A stretch of DNA of 64,000 nucleotides. It comes from Scalesia atractyloides. Its lineage: Eukaryota > Streptophyta > Magnoliopsida > Asterales > Asteraceae. This document shows positions 11,468 to 21,574 of the stretch, piece by piece. The notes under the pieces are model-generated. The model was not told where the DNA came from and did not search any database. It saw only the letters and a program-made list of their open reading frames with translations. Position 1 is the stretch's first letter, and the number at the start of each line of letters is the position of its first letter. The DNA lies in the NCBI GenBank assembly GCA_947069175.1, contig CAMTDV010000007.1, positions 49,805,681 through 49,869,680 on the forward strand. Direction: 5' to 3'. The position numbers were made by a program, and so were the translations under genes.

Positions 11468-13170
11468 CTCAACATGGCTAACTATTTTTGTATATCCGTT
11501 TTCTAAAAAATCTAAAACTAAAAAAGATTTTCAGTTTTATATTTTAGGGGGAGTAAGTTTCAAGAAAATACAAAAATATGTCTTTTATTTACCTTCTTTG
11601 TATAAGGGGGAGAAAAATTCAGAAAAATACAAAAACATTAGAAAAATCAAAATGAGTTTCTTGGATAAGTTGAAGATGATGAAATTCACCAGTAAATCTG
11701 TCAAAAATGGTCAAAAGTATAGAAAGAAGATTGATAAGTAGCTTGTCTTATGATGTATCGATAGGCTCACAATCAGATTAAAATGTGCAGGTTGATATAA
11801 ACTTAACAGACAGAACACCAGGTGGGAACCATTCATTGGCATATGGTATTTGATAGAGTGCCAAGGTTCTGAGATATACGGTCTTTATGCTAGCTTATCA
11901 TCTGGGTATCATGGTTGAATCTTTTGCCGAAAAATAACGGTGGCGCATCTAGAACTTCCATGATATCATACATACGTGTACATACTGCATACGACCATCA
12001 AATAAGTGATAAAAATATCACATCCCCAAAATATGTCATAAAATATCACAGCTTTATGCGGGATCTAAGTTAGTATCTTTGTCGGTACGATGGTACTAAC
12101 CTGTTCACGGACTTACTCTTGTGCCCTACATGCATATGAAAATCAAGTTCCTCATCAATAAGTGATTAAATCACAAAGGGCTTGTTTTTAATAAAAAATA
12201 AGTGAGTATCTCACATCATTCATATACGTCAAAACAGATGATAAAGCAGTATACTCACCGGTAAGATTTTCTCTTGTGCATATCTTGATACGTGAATGTG
12301 TTGTGAAGTGGTTGAACACCGGCTAGTAAGTATAAATCCATACCTTAATCATATCTCCTAATCATGATTACATCTGATAAGTCTGAGCTTACGTGGACAA
12401 AAATACCGATACTCATAGTTGAATACTTATCTGTTTAATTTTGAAAGTTAAAACCAAATATCGTTTTTGACAAAGATTAAAATGCTGGTATGATTCCTTT
12501 ACCTTGAAACTCGAAAAAAATTGTAGTTTATCTGTATATTTTGATTTTATGTCTAGTTTACTTAGTTGCTTATGTAATTACTTTTTGAAAGTTAGCCAAA
12601 GTTGATACTCAAAGTTTTCTACCAAGATACGCCAAAGTACCTTTTGTGTGATATCGCAACTTCATAAAGTAACATCTTGCAACAAGTAATCCATCAAAGA
12701 AATCCAAAATCTAAAATTCGTTTGAGTGTGTGTATCTCATACGAATGAACCTAGTCATTTTATTTGACCTGGTCACTTGTTTTTCTCAAATCTGCTGCTG
12801 TAATTCATACGAGTGTGTGTATCTCGTTCAGGGAATACAATCATACAAAGATTTTACGATAAGTCTTTCGTGTGTATCCCATGAGAAATTTGTGTTCTAA
12901 TTATATTTGTCTATTGAGTAAAGATTGATACAAAAGAACATGAACAAAGACCAACAACAAAGAAATTTGACAAGTCAGAACAGGAAACAAGAAAGATTTG
13001 AAGTTTCTTAGAAGTTCGAAGACCTGATGCTCTAATCATTAGATAGCAGATCTATCAATGGATAGCAGATCTTCAGGGGGAGTTTGTTGATACTCCAAAC
13101 CATTCATGTGAAGACCAACATATGAAGACCAAAGACCGAAGACCAAGACCAAGCACTCCAAGGGGGAGTT
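11468..13170 (+). other. 3' spacer of element B with four polypurine tracts
   Basis: AGGGGGAG occurs at 11546-11553, 11605-11612, 13075-13082 and 13161-13168; the last directly abuts the LTR and should be the active tract. The 13075 tract is followed by TTTGTTGATAC, a copy of the LTR start, so it mimics the true junction. Between 11468 and 12975 the sequence follows element A 253-2470 with deletions. At about 12975 it leaves the env-like ORF after only some 50 bp, so the rest of that ORF is gone. Confidence 0.8.
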
Positions 13171-13880
13171 TGTTGATACAGTTTTCTGTCTGTCGCTTGT
13201 TCTTAGTTACAGTTGTAATTGTACGGTCTTTGCTCAAGTGTCTGTATAGGTTTGGTCGTGTCGAATACATCGAGATATCCTTCTATCTTGATCTAGTATG
13301 ACATCTTAGCTTGTCTGTGTTAATCAGTTGCATATGTGCATACTGACAAGTCTTGTGAACGTCAAGTCTACACACGTTCTCCAAGAAGAAGAATTCTGTG
13401 CGAGTCATAGATTTCGTACGAAACACAGGTTTTGTACGAATCAAGGCGATTTCGTACGAAACACAAGCATTTCGTACGAAACAGTGACTCGTACCAATCC
13501 TGGAGTTGTGTCTCGTCTGTAATAGTGTGTTCCGTATGTCTAGAAACTTGTTTTCGTACGAGTGACCAGCTTGGACACTATTAAGCAGACATGTACCTCT
13601 CAGTGAGGGTTAGCTAGTGAGCCTTTGGTTCAGAAGTTGATAGAACGAGATAGCATTTTTGGTGAGGACGAAGACACAAGAACACAGCAAGTTTGTTTGA
13701 GTCATACGAGCATTGTGTGTATATGTTTGTACTTGTTCTCAATCATTAATCAAGATAGTGAATCTTTGGTTATCCCGTGTTCTTTACTTTGCTTTGGTTG
13801 CATGCACACTTGGATTCCGCACTTGTGTGTGTATCATATGAACAAGGAACTGGTTTAACTTGATCCTCAGGTGACCAACA
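13171..13880 (+). repeat. 3' LTR of element B
   Basis: It begins TGTTGATACA right after AGGGGGAGTT and ends GGTGACCAACA, followed by the TTTTG duplication. It keeps four or more TCGTACGA-type motifs at about 13411-13490 in better form than the 5' LTR. The TATA box is damaged by a two-base loss. Confidence 0.9.
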
Positions 13881-13885
13881 TTTTG
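13881..13885. repeat. Target site duplication of element B, right copy (TTTTG)
   Basis: This copy is identical to 3055-3059. Removing element B and one copy restores the reading frame of the env-like ORF of element A across the junction. Confidence 0.85.
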
Positions 13886-15231
13886 GATGTACCCTCGTTT
13901 TCTCTAGGTGATCTTGAATACGCAATATCCGAATCTTTCGAAGAATGACAATGATGTTCTAAAAGTTGAAGTTACGATGGAACATTCATTGAAAATCTTT
14001 AAAGGTGTAGCAGCAAAACTTCACAATGAAAGCACACCTCCTCGAAGATTGATCGGTTTTCTGGCAAATGATGATTATATTGCACCAGAAAACGACAAGT
14101 GGCGGCATGATGACAATGATTCAGATAATGAAGAACCTATCTTGAAAAAGATGATCAAAAATAGGTTTGGTCATAAAAAGGGAAACGGTAATGATGACGA
14201 TAATTATGGTAATTGTGGTGCTAATGATGTAGGTACTTCAGTTGGTGACAAGGGTAGAAAGAAACAGAGGAGATCATCTACGAATACTTCCTCAGTTCAA
14301 CCTGAAATCACACAACCTACAACTTTACATCAAGAAACTGTACAGGAACCAGTTGCAAAAACCTAGTCTACTTTTACAATGGATGAGACTGAAATTGTAA
14401 TGTCAGAACCTGCTATAGCTCCTAAACCACAACCTTCAAATACCATAGAGCTGAAACACCTTTGGTTGAAGATACTCCAGTTCAATCGCAACCTACTACT
14501 TCTTCAGTTCAACAATCCCAGCCCACTACTCATCAGAAAAAGTCTAAACGAAGCAGTCGTTTGTTCTCTAAAATGGATCAAGATGAGAAACTGGAGTTTT
14601 TGTTCACTCAGTTGCAAGCTGCGGCAATGCAGATTAACAAACAGTCAGAGTTTATGTGTTCAAATCCAAACACAATTGTCAAACAACAGTTGGAGATAAA
14701 TTCTTTGAAAGAGACTGTTAGAAAACACGTTTCTGTAATTGCACAGTTGAAGAAAGAAAATGAGCAACTAAAGGCTGCAGATGCGGAAAGGGCAACTCAG
14801 CTAAAACAGATGAGAGCAGCTGATAACTCTTGGGGTATTGAGTTGAACAGACTTAAAGAACGTAGTGCGGCTGTACAACAATTTGTAGAAACATTGTCTA
14901 CTAAGCATAATGACTTGAAAGAATGTATCATTCTTGTAATGCTAAACTGGTGGAGGGGTTTAATGGTATTAAAGACGTCTTTGAAATGAGCAGAAAGCGA
15001 GTGAAAATTCTATGGAATGAGAGATGCAAAGCACAGGAGATTAAACATAAACGTGATCAGTATAGTGAAGGCCCTGGTAATCCTAATGCTTCAGCCTCAT
15101 CCTCGCAACCAAAAGTTTCTACCTCACCTCCAGTTGTAGATTGTAATGTACAGCAGATCGTGACCGATCTAGTTTCCTTAAGTGACACTCAAGAGGAAAC
15201 AGAAAGGTTTGATGATTATGGAAAACAATGA
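13886..15231 (+). pseudogene. Env-like ORF of element A, C-terminal half with long coiled coil
   Basis: The frame resumes directly after the duplicated TTTTG and meets an in-frame TAG at 13905-13907. It is then open from 13908 to 14366 (KVEVTMEHSLKIFKGVAAKL, then an acidic Asp/Asn-rich region with a KGRKKQRR basic patch). After frame changes, 14462-14989 holds Gln-rich sequence and heptads (QQLEINSLKETVRKHVSV, LKKENEQLKAADAERATQLK), a strong coiled-coil candidate of ~100 residues. A shift near 14920 leads to 14923-15231, ending in an acidic tail and TGA. I see no convincing membrane segment, so an envelope function is doubtful. Confidence 0.7.
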
Positions 15232-15345
15232 AGACCTAGATTCTCCATCAACTTGGGATTGATTATCTTTAGGGGGAGTTTGTTTGATACAGCACGCAGC
15301 TCAAGAAATGAAGATCGAAGACCAAGCAACAGCCAAGGGGGAGTT
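15232..15345 (+). other. Twin polypurine tracts of element A
   Basis: AGGGGGAG occurs at 15271-15278 and 15336-15343. The first is followed by TTTGTTTGATACAG and the second by TTTGTTGATACA, the genuine LTR start. The arrangement parallels 13075 and 13161 in element B. Confidence 0.8.
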
Positions 15346-16097
15346 TGTTGATACACTTTTGTATTTGTCGCTTGTTCTTAGTTACGTATGTAATTGTACG
15401 GTCTTTATGTACTTTGTCTGTATAGTTTGGTCGTGTCAGCTAGATCAAGATATCCTCCTATCTTGATCTAGTACGACAATTAGATTGCCTGTGTAAAACA
15501 GTTGCATGTGTGCATACAGTTGAGTCTCAAATACGTCATGTCTGTGGCACGATCTCCAAAGAAAACATTTGGTGCGAGTGGGAATGCTTCGTACGAGCAA
15601 GATGTTGCTCGTACGAGTCACACCACTCGTACGAATGAGTTCATCTAGATAAGCTTCATGCTTGTTTCTTACGAGCCTGTTCTTGATTGGTACGAGCCAG
15701 CTCGCTTGTACGAGTCTATTTGGAGAATGTCTTTCGTGTCTTTTGGTTTTTTGTACGACCAGCAACATACTTCGTACTGTTGCTTGGTGTTGGCATTATA
15801 TAAGCAGACATGCACTTCTCAGTAGGATAGACGAGTTCAGTGAGTGAGTTCATGCGAGTGACCTGTGGATACTAAGCTGAGACTTTAAGAGCACAAAGTG
15901 AATGCATAGAGTATGTATGAACATTGTTTTTATATGTTTGTACTAGTTCTCATCAGTTAATCAAGATATTGAATCTTTGGTTATCCTGTGTCTTTCTTAC
16001 TTATTTTTGGTTTGGATGCATACTTGGAATCCGCAGTTGTATGTGTGTTGTATGTTCAAGGAAGCAGGTTTAACTTGATCCTCCAGGTGGACCTACA
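15346..16097 (+). repeat. 3' LTR of element A
   Basis: It starts TGTTGATACA and ends GGTGGACCTACA. It is about 750 bp, with the same layout as the element B LTRs but clearly more diverged. It has clustered TCGTACGA-type motifs at about 15588-15690, a TATATAA at 15797-15803, and the shared GCAGACATGCAC just downstream. Confidence 0.85.
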
Positions 16098-16933
16098 ACT
16101 TCAAGTGCCATGTTGGCGATTACCTCATCTCAAACCACTATGTCATTGCCTCCCATTCCCCTGCATTCTAGAAGAATGCTGAAAATGCTCAGAAGAAGAC
16201 TACAGCTGTCTTCACAACATCAAAAACTTCTACGGTTTCCTCCTATTCAACTACTAATAGTGATATTTTTGTTCAGTTTTCGCAAACAAAAGCTACATGG
16301 AGTAGCAAGACAAAACCAATTAGAGGATCCTTCGCGAGATTGATGACATCAAGAAGCAGAAGAGACCGGCAGAAAATCAGTCTACACTAACGCCTTGGGT
16401 GTTGGATTTTGTTACTCCATCATCATCAATCCAGCATTCTAGGGGATCCACTGTCTAGCCTCAAGGATCCTCTATCCTTCAGCAAGGATCACTAGTGATG
16501 ACTCAGCCTCAAGAATCCTTATTCCAACCTGGAGATCACTCTCGATGACCCAGCCTCAAGGATCCTATTTCTAGCATCAAAGATCCTCAGCTCGAATTCA
16601 ATGATCCATCAATTACTCAACTAGACCTTAAGCACCAACATATTCTGGATCCAATAGCTTTCAGGATCAAGGATTCTCAAGGAGTTCAACGAGTTAGAAG
16701 CTTAGAAATTCATGATGGGGACTTCAGTCCCATGAAAACTATTGTTTTCTCATGCGAAACTATGACAACAGACATGACTTATCCCGAATACACTTCAGGC
16801 ATGCCACCTTCAAGCCAAACAGGAGGTAACAATTTTCCCAACACATATATCATATATGGATACTAACTATGGTTTCATGAAGAATGTAGGGATTAGTCAG
16901 GCCATCGCTAGAGAGCTATAGAAGCTCAAGGAT
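16098..16933 (+). other. 5' non-coding or gag N-terminal region of the Tat element
   Basis: No intact ORF is recognisable. From 16430 to 16700 the sequence repeats AAGGATCC-like words (CTCAAGGATCC and variants) many times. It could be the variable N-terminus of gag or a leader. A gag-like frame becomes clear only from 16934. Confidence 0.45.
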
Positions 16934-17816
16934 ATGATATCGAACGTTCCAGGAATAGTAACTATTCAAATTCCGAATGATAGCCACAAAGTATCTTGCT
17001 TCGCGCCATCCATATGCCATGCAGAGATTCCAAATCGCTTCCAAACACCCAACAAGAAGTGGTACGATGGAATAACTAACCCAGAGGAGCACGTAGCACA
17101 ATACCTAGAGAAGATGGAGATAAACCCCATCCCGAAAAGGTTGAAAGAAGCTTGGTTGTGTAAAGGCTTCGGATACACACTTACTGGACCAGCACTAAAA
17201 TAGCTGCTAAGTCTTCCTCCCCACTCCATTACTTCATTCTCACACTTGGTTAACCTATTTAATAATCAGTTTTCATGTAGTAGAAATTTTGAAAGGCTAA
17301 CTAGTAACTTATATAGAATAACCCAGGCTCGTGATGAATCCTTAAGAGACTACGTCACCAAAGTTGGGAGAGAATCTTTAGAAATCGTGAAATAGATGTT
17401 GCAACCGATGTTGAGGCATTTAAATAGGGATTACAAAAGGATTCTCCCTTCTACGATGACCTTATCATGACCCCTTGAATGGACTTGGACAAAGTAAGAA
17501 ACAAGGCACTGAGATTCATTTGCGTAGTGGATGATAAAAGGATACAAGACAGGCTAACTGGTCCTAACAAACAGGAGTACAATGACAGGAAACAAGGATC
17601 CTTCTATAAGAAAAACTGATCCAAGCCCTACTCCAAACCTGATAATCAAAATGTTCATGCAAACAAGATGAAGATGAAGAGGAATATCCTCGAATATCTG
17701 AATATTGATTTTCTGTTAATAGTAATGAATTGATGCTTGCCTTGTAGAACTGAGGTGTAAAAGCTAGGTGGCCAAGGAAGATTGAGAAGTCAAACTCTTT
17801 CAAGAATAAGTCCAAG
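16934..17816 (+). pseudogene. Gypsy gag remnant (Tat lineage)
   Basis: Frame 16934-17203 has CHAEIPNRFQTPNKKWYDG, EEHVAQYLEKMEINPIPKR and KGFGYTLTGPALK, then a stop (TAG). The same frame continues past the stop with SLPPHSITSFSHLVNLF and FERLTSNLYRITQARDESL, matching retrotransposon gag domains of the Tat type. More stops follow after 17390. It would build the particle. It is degraded beyond function. Confidence 0.8.
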
Positions 17817-18641
17817 TTGTGTGCATACTATGAAGACTTTGGTCATCTGATGGATGAATACATTGCACTCAGAAAGGAGATCGACTATCTCCTCAGTAAG
17901 GGGCACTTGAAAGAATTGTTGGACAGAAAGAAGTCAAGGATCAAGGATCCTGAGAATGTTCTAGAAAAAGCTGCTCCACCTCCGGCCAATGCACAAATCA
18001 TCAACATTATCTCTGGTGGATCAGATATCTATGAAACCTCATTCTCGGTGGCAAAGAGGCATACCAAAGAAACCAAGTTGGAAAACGGAGACATGCCTAT
18101 CAGGACCTCCACTCTAACTCAACAGAAACTTATATCATTTGGTGAGGACGATCGTGTTGATATTCAGGATCCTCATCATGATCGCCTAGTTATTACTTTG
18201 TTTATTTCTAATCACTTTATTTGTTGGATCCTCATCGATAGTGGAAGCTCTTTGAATATCATACAACTTGATGTCCTAAAAAGGATGAACATCCCGGAAT
18301 CAGAAATAGTTCTGAGATCATCAGTCCTTGTAGGATTCAGTGGTGAAATGAAGAACACATTAGGGGACATCAAGCTCCTAATCTTTATTGAGGTGATAAA
18401 CTCTATACAGAAATTTGATGTTATTGATTGTTTGTCTTGTTGAAATGTGATCCTTTGCAGGCCCTGGATACATGACATGAAAGTTGTTCCTTCAACCTAC
18501 CACCAATGTGCAAAGTACCAACTCCATGTGGAGTAGTAAAGATAGAAAGCGATCAACAAGTGGCCAAGAATTTTTATACCTCTTCAATGAAACCGACTTC
18601 AAAACCAAAGGCAGCATAGCAATCACAGCAACCTCCAAAGA
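17817..18641 (+). pseudogene. Gypsy aspartic protease and gag C-terminus (Tat element)
   Basis: The open frame 17817-18443 (208 codons) begins with a gag-like CAYYEDFGHLMDEYIALRKE segment, the usual place of a zinc knuckle, though only one Cys remains. It then runs to HFICWILIDSGSSLNIIQLD, with catalytic Asp codon 18237-18239. The family active site is D-S/T-G followed by S/A, which is met. The frame ends at 18443. 18444-18641 is a broken linker to RT. Confidence 0.8.
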
Positions 18642-19330
18642 ATGTTCATCAAGGATTTAATATTGGATCCTCGGGATCCTGAAGTCAAAATCCTCATAGG
18701 ATCTGGGATCCTTGACAACATAGAGCAGGATCTCGTATCCTACCTAAAAAGAAGAAAGTCTACCTTTGTTTGGAAACATGAGGATATGACAGGTATCTCT
18801 AAAGATATTATAGCACATAAATTGGGAATTGATAAACCTTTCAGGCCAATTCTTCAAAAAAGAAGAAAATTTGCACATGAAAGGAACATTATCATCCAAG
18901 AGGAGGTAGACAAGCTCTTGAAGGTAGGTATGATTAGGGAAGTTAAGTATCCAAAATGGTTGGCCAATGTGGTGGTTGTTCAAAAGAAAAACGAAAAGTG
19001 GAGGGTATGTGTCGACTTTACAGATTTAAATATTCAATGTCCCAAGGATCCTTTCCCACTTCCACACATTGACTCCATGGTGGATGCAATAGTTGGACAT
19101 GAGTTGCTAACCTTTATGGATGTTTCATCTGGATTCCAACAAATTCAGATGGAGCCATCTGACCAAGAGGACACAACATTCATGACTCCTGCTAGCATAT
19201 ATTGTTATATTGTAATGCCTTTTGGACTAAGAAATGACGGTGCCACCTATCAAAGACTGGTCAATATGATGTTTAAAGAGCAAATATGAGACACTATGGA
19301 AGTCTATATAGACGACATGGTGGTTAAGTC
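18642..19330 (+). pseudogene. Gypsy reverse transcriptase (Tat element)
   Basis: Frame 18642-19289 has FVWKHEDMTGI, EEVDKLLKVGMIREVKYPKW, NEKWRVCVDFTDLN, CPKDPFPLPHIDSMVDA, LTFMDVSSGFQQIQM and MPFGLRNDGATYQRLVN. An in-frame TGA at 19287-19289 breaks it just before the catalytic VYIDDMVVKS (YIDD at 19305-19316). All core RT motifs are still readable. One stop separates the fingers/palm from the active site. Confidence 0.9.
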
Positions 19331-20046
19331 CAAGAAAGCTGAGGATCATCTCAAGGATCTTGAAGTGGCATTCAATATCCTTGAATCCTTCAAAGTGCCA
19401 CTTTGGTGTCAAAGCTGGGAAATTCTTATGTTACGTGGTGACAAAGAGAGGGATTGAACCACGCCCGGAGCAGATCAAGGCGATTGTGAATATAAAATAT
19501 CCTACCAATGCAAAGGATGTCCAGAGACTGACGGAAATGATTGCAGCCCTAAACGGATTCATTTCAAAGTCCTCAAAGAAGTGCAAGGATTTTTATGATA
19601 TGCTAAGGAAGAATAAGAAATTTGAGTGGACTGAGAAGTATGAGCTGCAGTCAAGGCTCTCAAGGATTGTATATCCTCAACACCAGCTCTGATAAAACCC
19701 GAGGATGGTAAGCCATTATACTTTTACTTAGTTGTATTAGGTAAAGCAATAAGTGAAGTGTTATTTAAAGATCATGAAGGCCAACAAAATTCGGTATATT
19801 ATGTATGTAAAAGCCTTCTTGATGCTGAAGCCAGGTATTCTCATTTAGAGAAATTAATTCTTGCATTAATCATGGCTTCCACTAAAGTTAAACATTATTT
19901 TGAGACACACACTATTATTCCGAAAACTAATTTTCCCATTAAGAATGTTCTCACCTGAAATATTAGGAAGAATGCCAAAATGGGCAGTCAAGCTTAGTGC
20001 ATATGATATAAAGTATGGACCAAGGACTACTATTAAGTTTTGAGCT
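19331..20046 (+). pseudogene. RT thumb and first RNase H (Tat element)
   Basis: After a shift near 19385, the frame 19360-19692 gives KCHFGVKAGKFLCYVVTKRGIE, PEQIKAIVNIKYP and NGFISKSSKKCKDFYDMLRK. The frame 19758-19958 gives VYYVCKSLLDAEARYSHLEK, the C-terminal part of gypsy RNase H. Several frame breaks lie between them. Confidence 0.8.
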
Positions 20047-20738
20047 TTGGCTGACTTTGTGGCTAATTTCAGTATTGATCTACAAAGGGAAGATGAACTA
20101 GAGGTTCAACAGCTTGAAGAGACTAAGGATCCTTGGACAATTTTCACTGATAGTGCCTCAAATGTCAAAGGAATCGGGCTAGGGATACTACTAAAATCGA
20201 CACAAGGGGACATAATACCCCAATCTATTGCTTGTGAATTTCAGACAACTAAAAAGGAAGCAGAATATGAGGTTCTAATAGCAGGTTTGCAATTAGCTAA
20301 ACAGATGAGGATCAGGTATCTTCAAGTATACATAGACTCATTGCTATTACTAACCACTACAATGACTCATATGTTGTGAAGGGTGAGAAATTACTTAAGT
20401 ATTTGGAAATTGTTAAAAGACTAGCAAACGCTTTCGATTCTTTTAGTATAACGCAGGTACCTAGAAAGGACAATGCTGGGGCAGATGCGTTGGCAAACTT
20501 AGGATCAGCCTTGAAGATACTAGAGGATGTGGAGACACCCATCATCCACATTCTTTTTCCTTCAATTGAGGAAAATCAAGCAATGAAGATAGTAGAGGAT
20601 AGTGCAATTGTACCCAGTGATGTGCAGCCAAATTCAGGGTCATGGATCCTCCCCATTATGCAGTTCATAAAAAGCGGGGAGATTCCCATATGGGAGAATC
20701 CGATACCCTTCAGTGTTAAGGTTCACTATATTAAATGA
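20047..20738 (+). pseudogene. Second (archaeal-type) RNase H of the Tat element
   Basis: Frame 20047-20379 carries WTIFTDSASNVKGIGLGILL (first Asp), FQTTKKEAEYEVLIAGLQLA (Glu) and LQVYIDSLL (Asp). After a shift near 20350, frame 20376-20738 adds LKYLEIVKRLANAFDSFSIT and VPRKDNAGADALANLGSALK (last Asp region). Together these are the DEDD motifs of a second RNase H. Tat-lineage elements are known for a dual RNase H. It is an independent domain and not a repeat of the first. Confidence 0.85.
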
Positions 20739-21574
20739 CATGTTGTATTAAAGGTCTCTTGGTGGTCCCTATCTACAATGTATTGAGGATCTAAAAATTC
20801 AAGTGGCCTTGAAGGATTTTCATGTGGGAGACTATGGATATCAAACTGGGGGCAGGGCACTATTCTCAAGGATCCTTAGAACAGGCTACTATTGGCTCAT
20901 ATGAAGAAGGATGCAGTAGATTATGCACATAAATGTGATGCTTGCCAAAGACATAGCGACATCCTACATCAACCAGCAGAGCCTATATATCCAATAATTT
21001 CCTCTTGACCATTTATGAAACGGCGAATGGATATAGTAGGCAATCAAGATGATAACATCTACACCAGTTCATGCACAAGCTAAGGCCAAGCAGAGTCAAG
21101 CAAGAAGATCATCATCAACAACTTGAAGAAGAAACTTGGGTCCAGGAAAGGAAAGTGGGCTGAAGAGTTTCCATATGTCCTTTCGGCAGATATGACAACT
21201 CCGAAGAATGCCACAGGAAGACTCCCTTCTCTTTAGTCTTTCTAACTAAAGTTGTGATCCCTACAGAGACGGTGGTTCCTACAGCCAGAACAAGCATCCG
21301 TGATCCTCAGACAAATAAGGAGAACCTGACTCAAGACTTGGATATCGTGCATAAGCTTAAAGACTTAGTAAGAATAAGGATGGCTAGTTATCAACAAAGG
21401 ATGGCTGGGGCATACAGTAAGAATGTCAGGATCAGACGATTTCAAGTTGGAGACTTGGTTCTAAGGAAAGCATTTCAGAATACCACAAATCCAGCTGATG
21501 GTAAAGTAGCAGCTAAGTGGGAAGGCCGCTATTTGATAGAAGCAAAGGCAGAAAGGGGGCATACCGTCTATTAA
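20739..21574 (+). pseudogene. Integrase remnant with the catalytic core deleted (Tat element)
   Basis: The zinc-finger part survives as MKKDAVDYAHKCDACQRHSD (near 20899-20957). At about 21030-21090 the core is largely missing, and the text jumps to LKKKLGSRKGKWAEEFPYVL and PKNATGRLPS. The C-terminal part is open at 21254-21574 (TARTSIRDPQTNKENLTQDL, NVRIRRFQVGDLVLRKAFQN, AKWEGRYLIEAKAERG). The deletion removes catalytic Asp residues, so this copy cannot integrate. Confidence 0.85.

Larger units (their letters stand above)
3060..13880 (+). mobile_element. Complete Sirevirus-like Copia element B, nested in element A
   Basis: This is a 10.8 kb element bounded by two ~710 bp LTRs and a perfect TTTTG duplication. 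The order is LTR, PBS, gag, protease, integrase, RT, RNase H, spacer with polypurine tracts, LTR; integrase before RT makes it Copia. All ORFs carry frameshifts or stops. By eye the LTRs differ at about 30 sites (~95% identity), which implies a fairly recent insertion, perhaps 1-2 million years at commonly used plant rates (a rough inference). Unlike element A it has almost no env-like ORF. Confidence 0.92.
13886..16097 (+). mobile_element. Sirevirus-like Copia element A, right segment
   Basis: This is the continuation of element A after the nested insertion: second half of the env-like ORF, two polypurine tracts, and the 3' LTR ending at 16097. The five bases after the LTR (ACTTC) would be its target duplication, but the partner lies outside the window. 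Confidence 0.85.
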
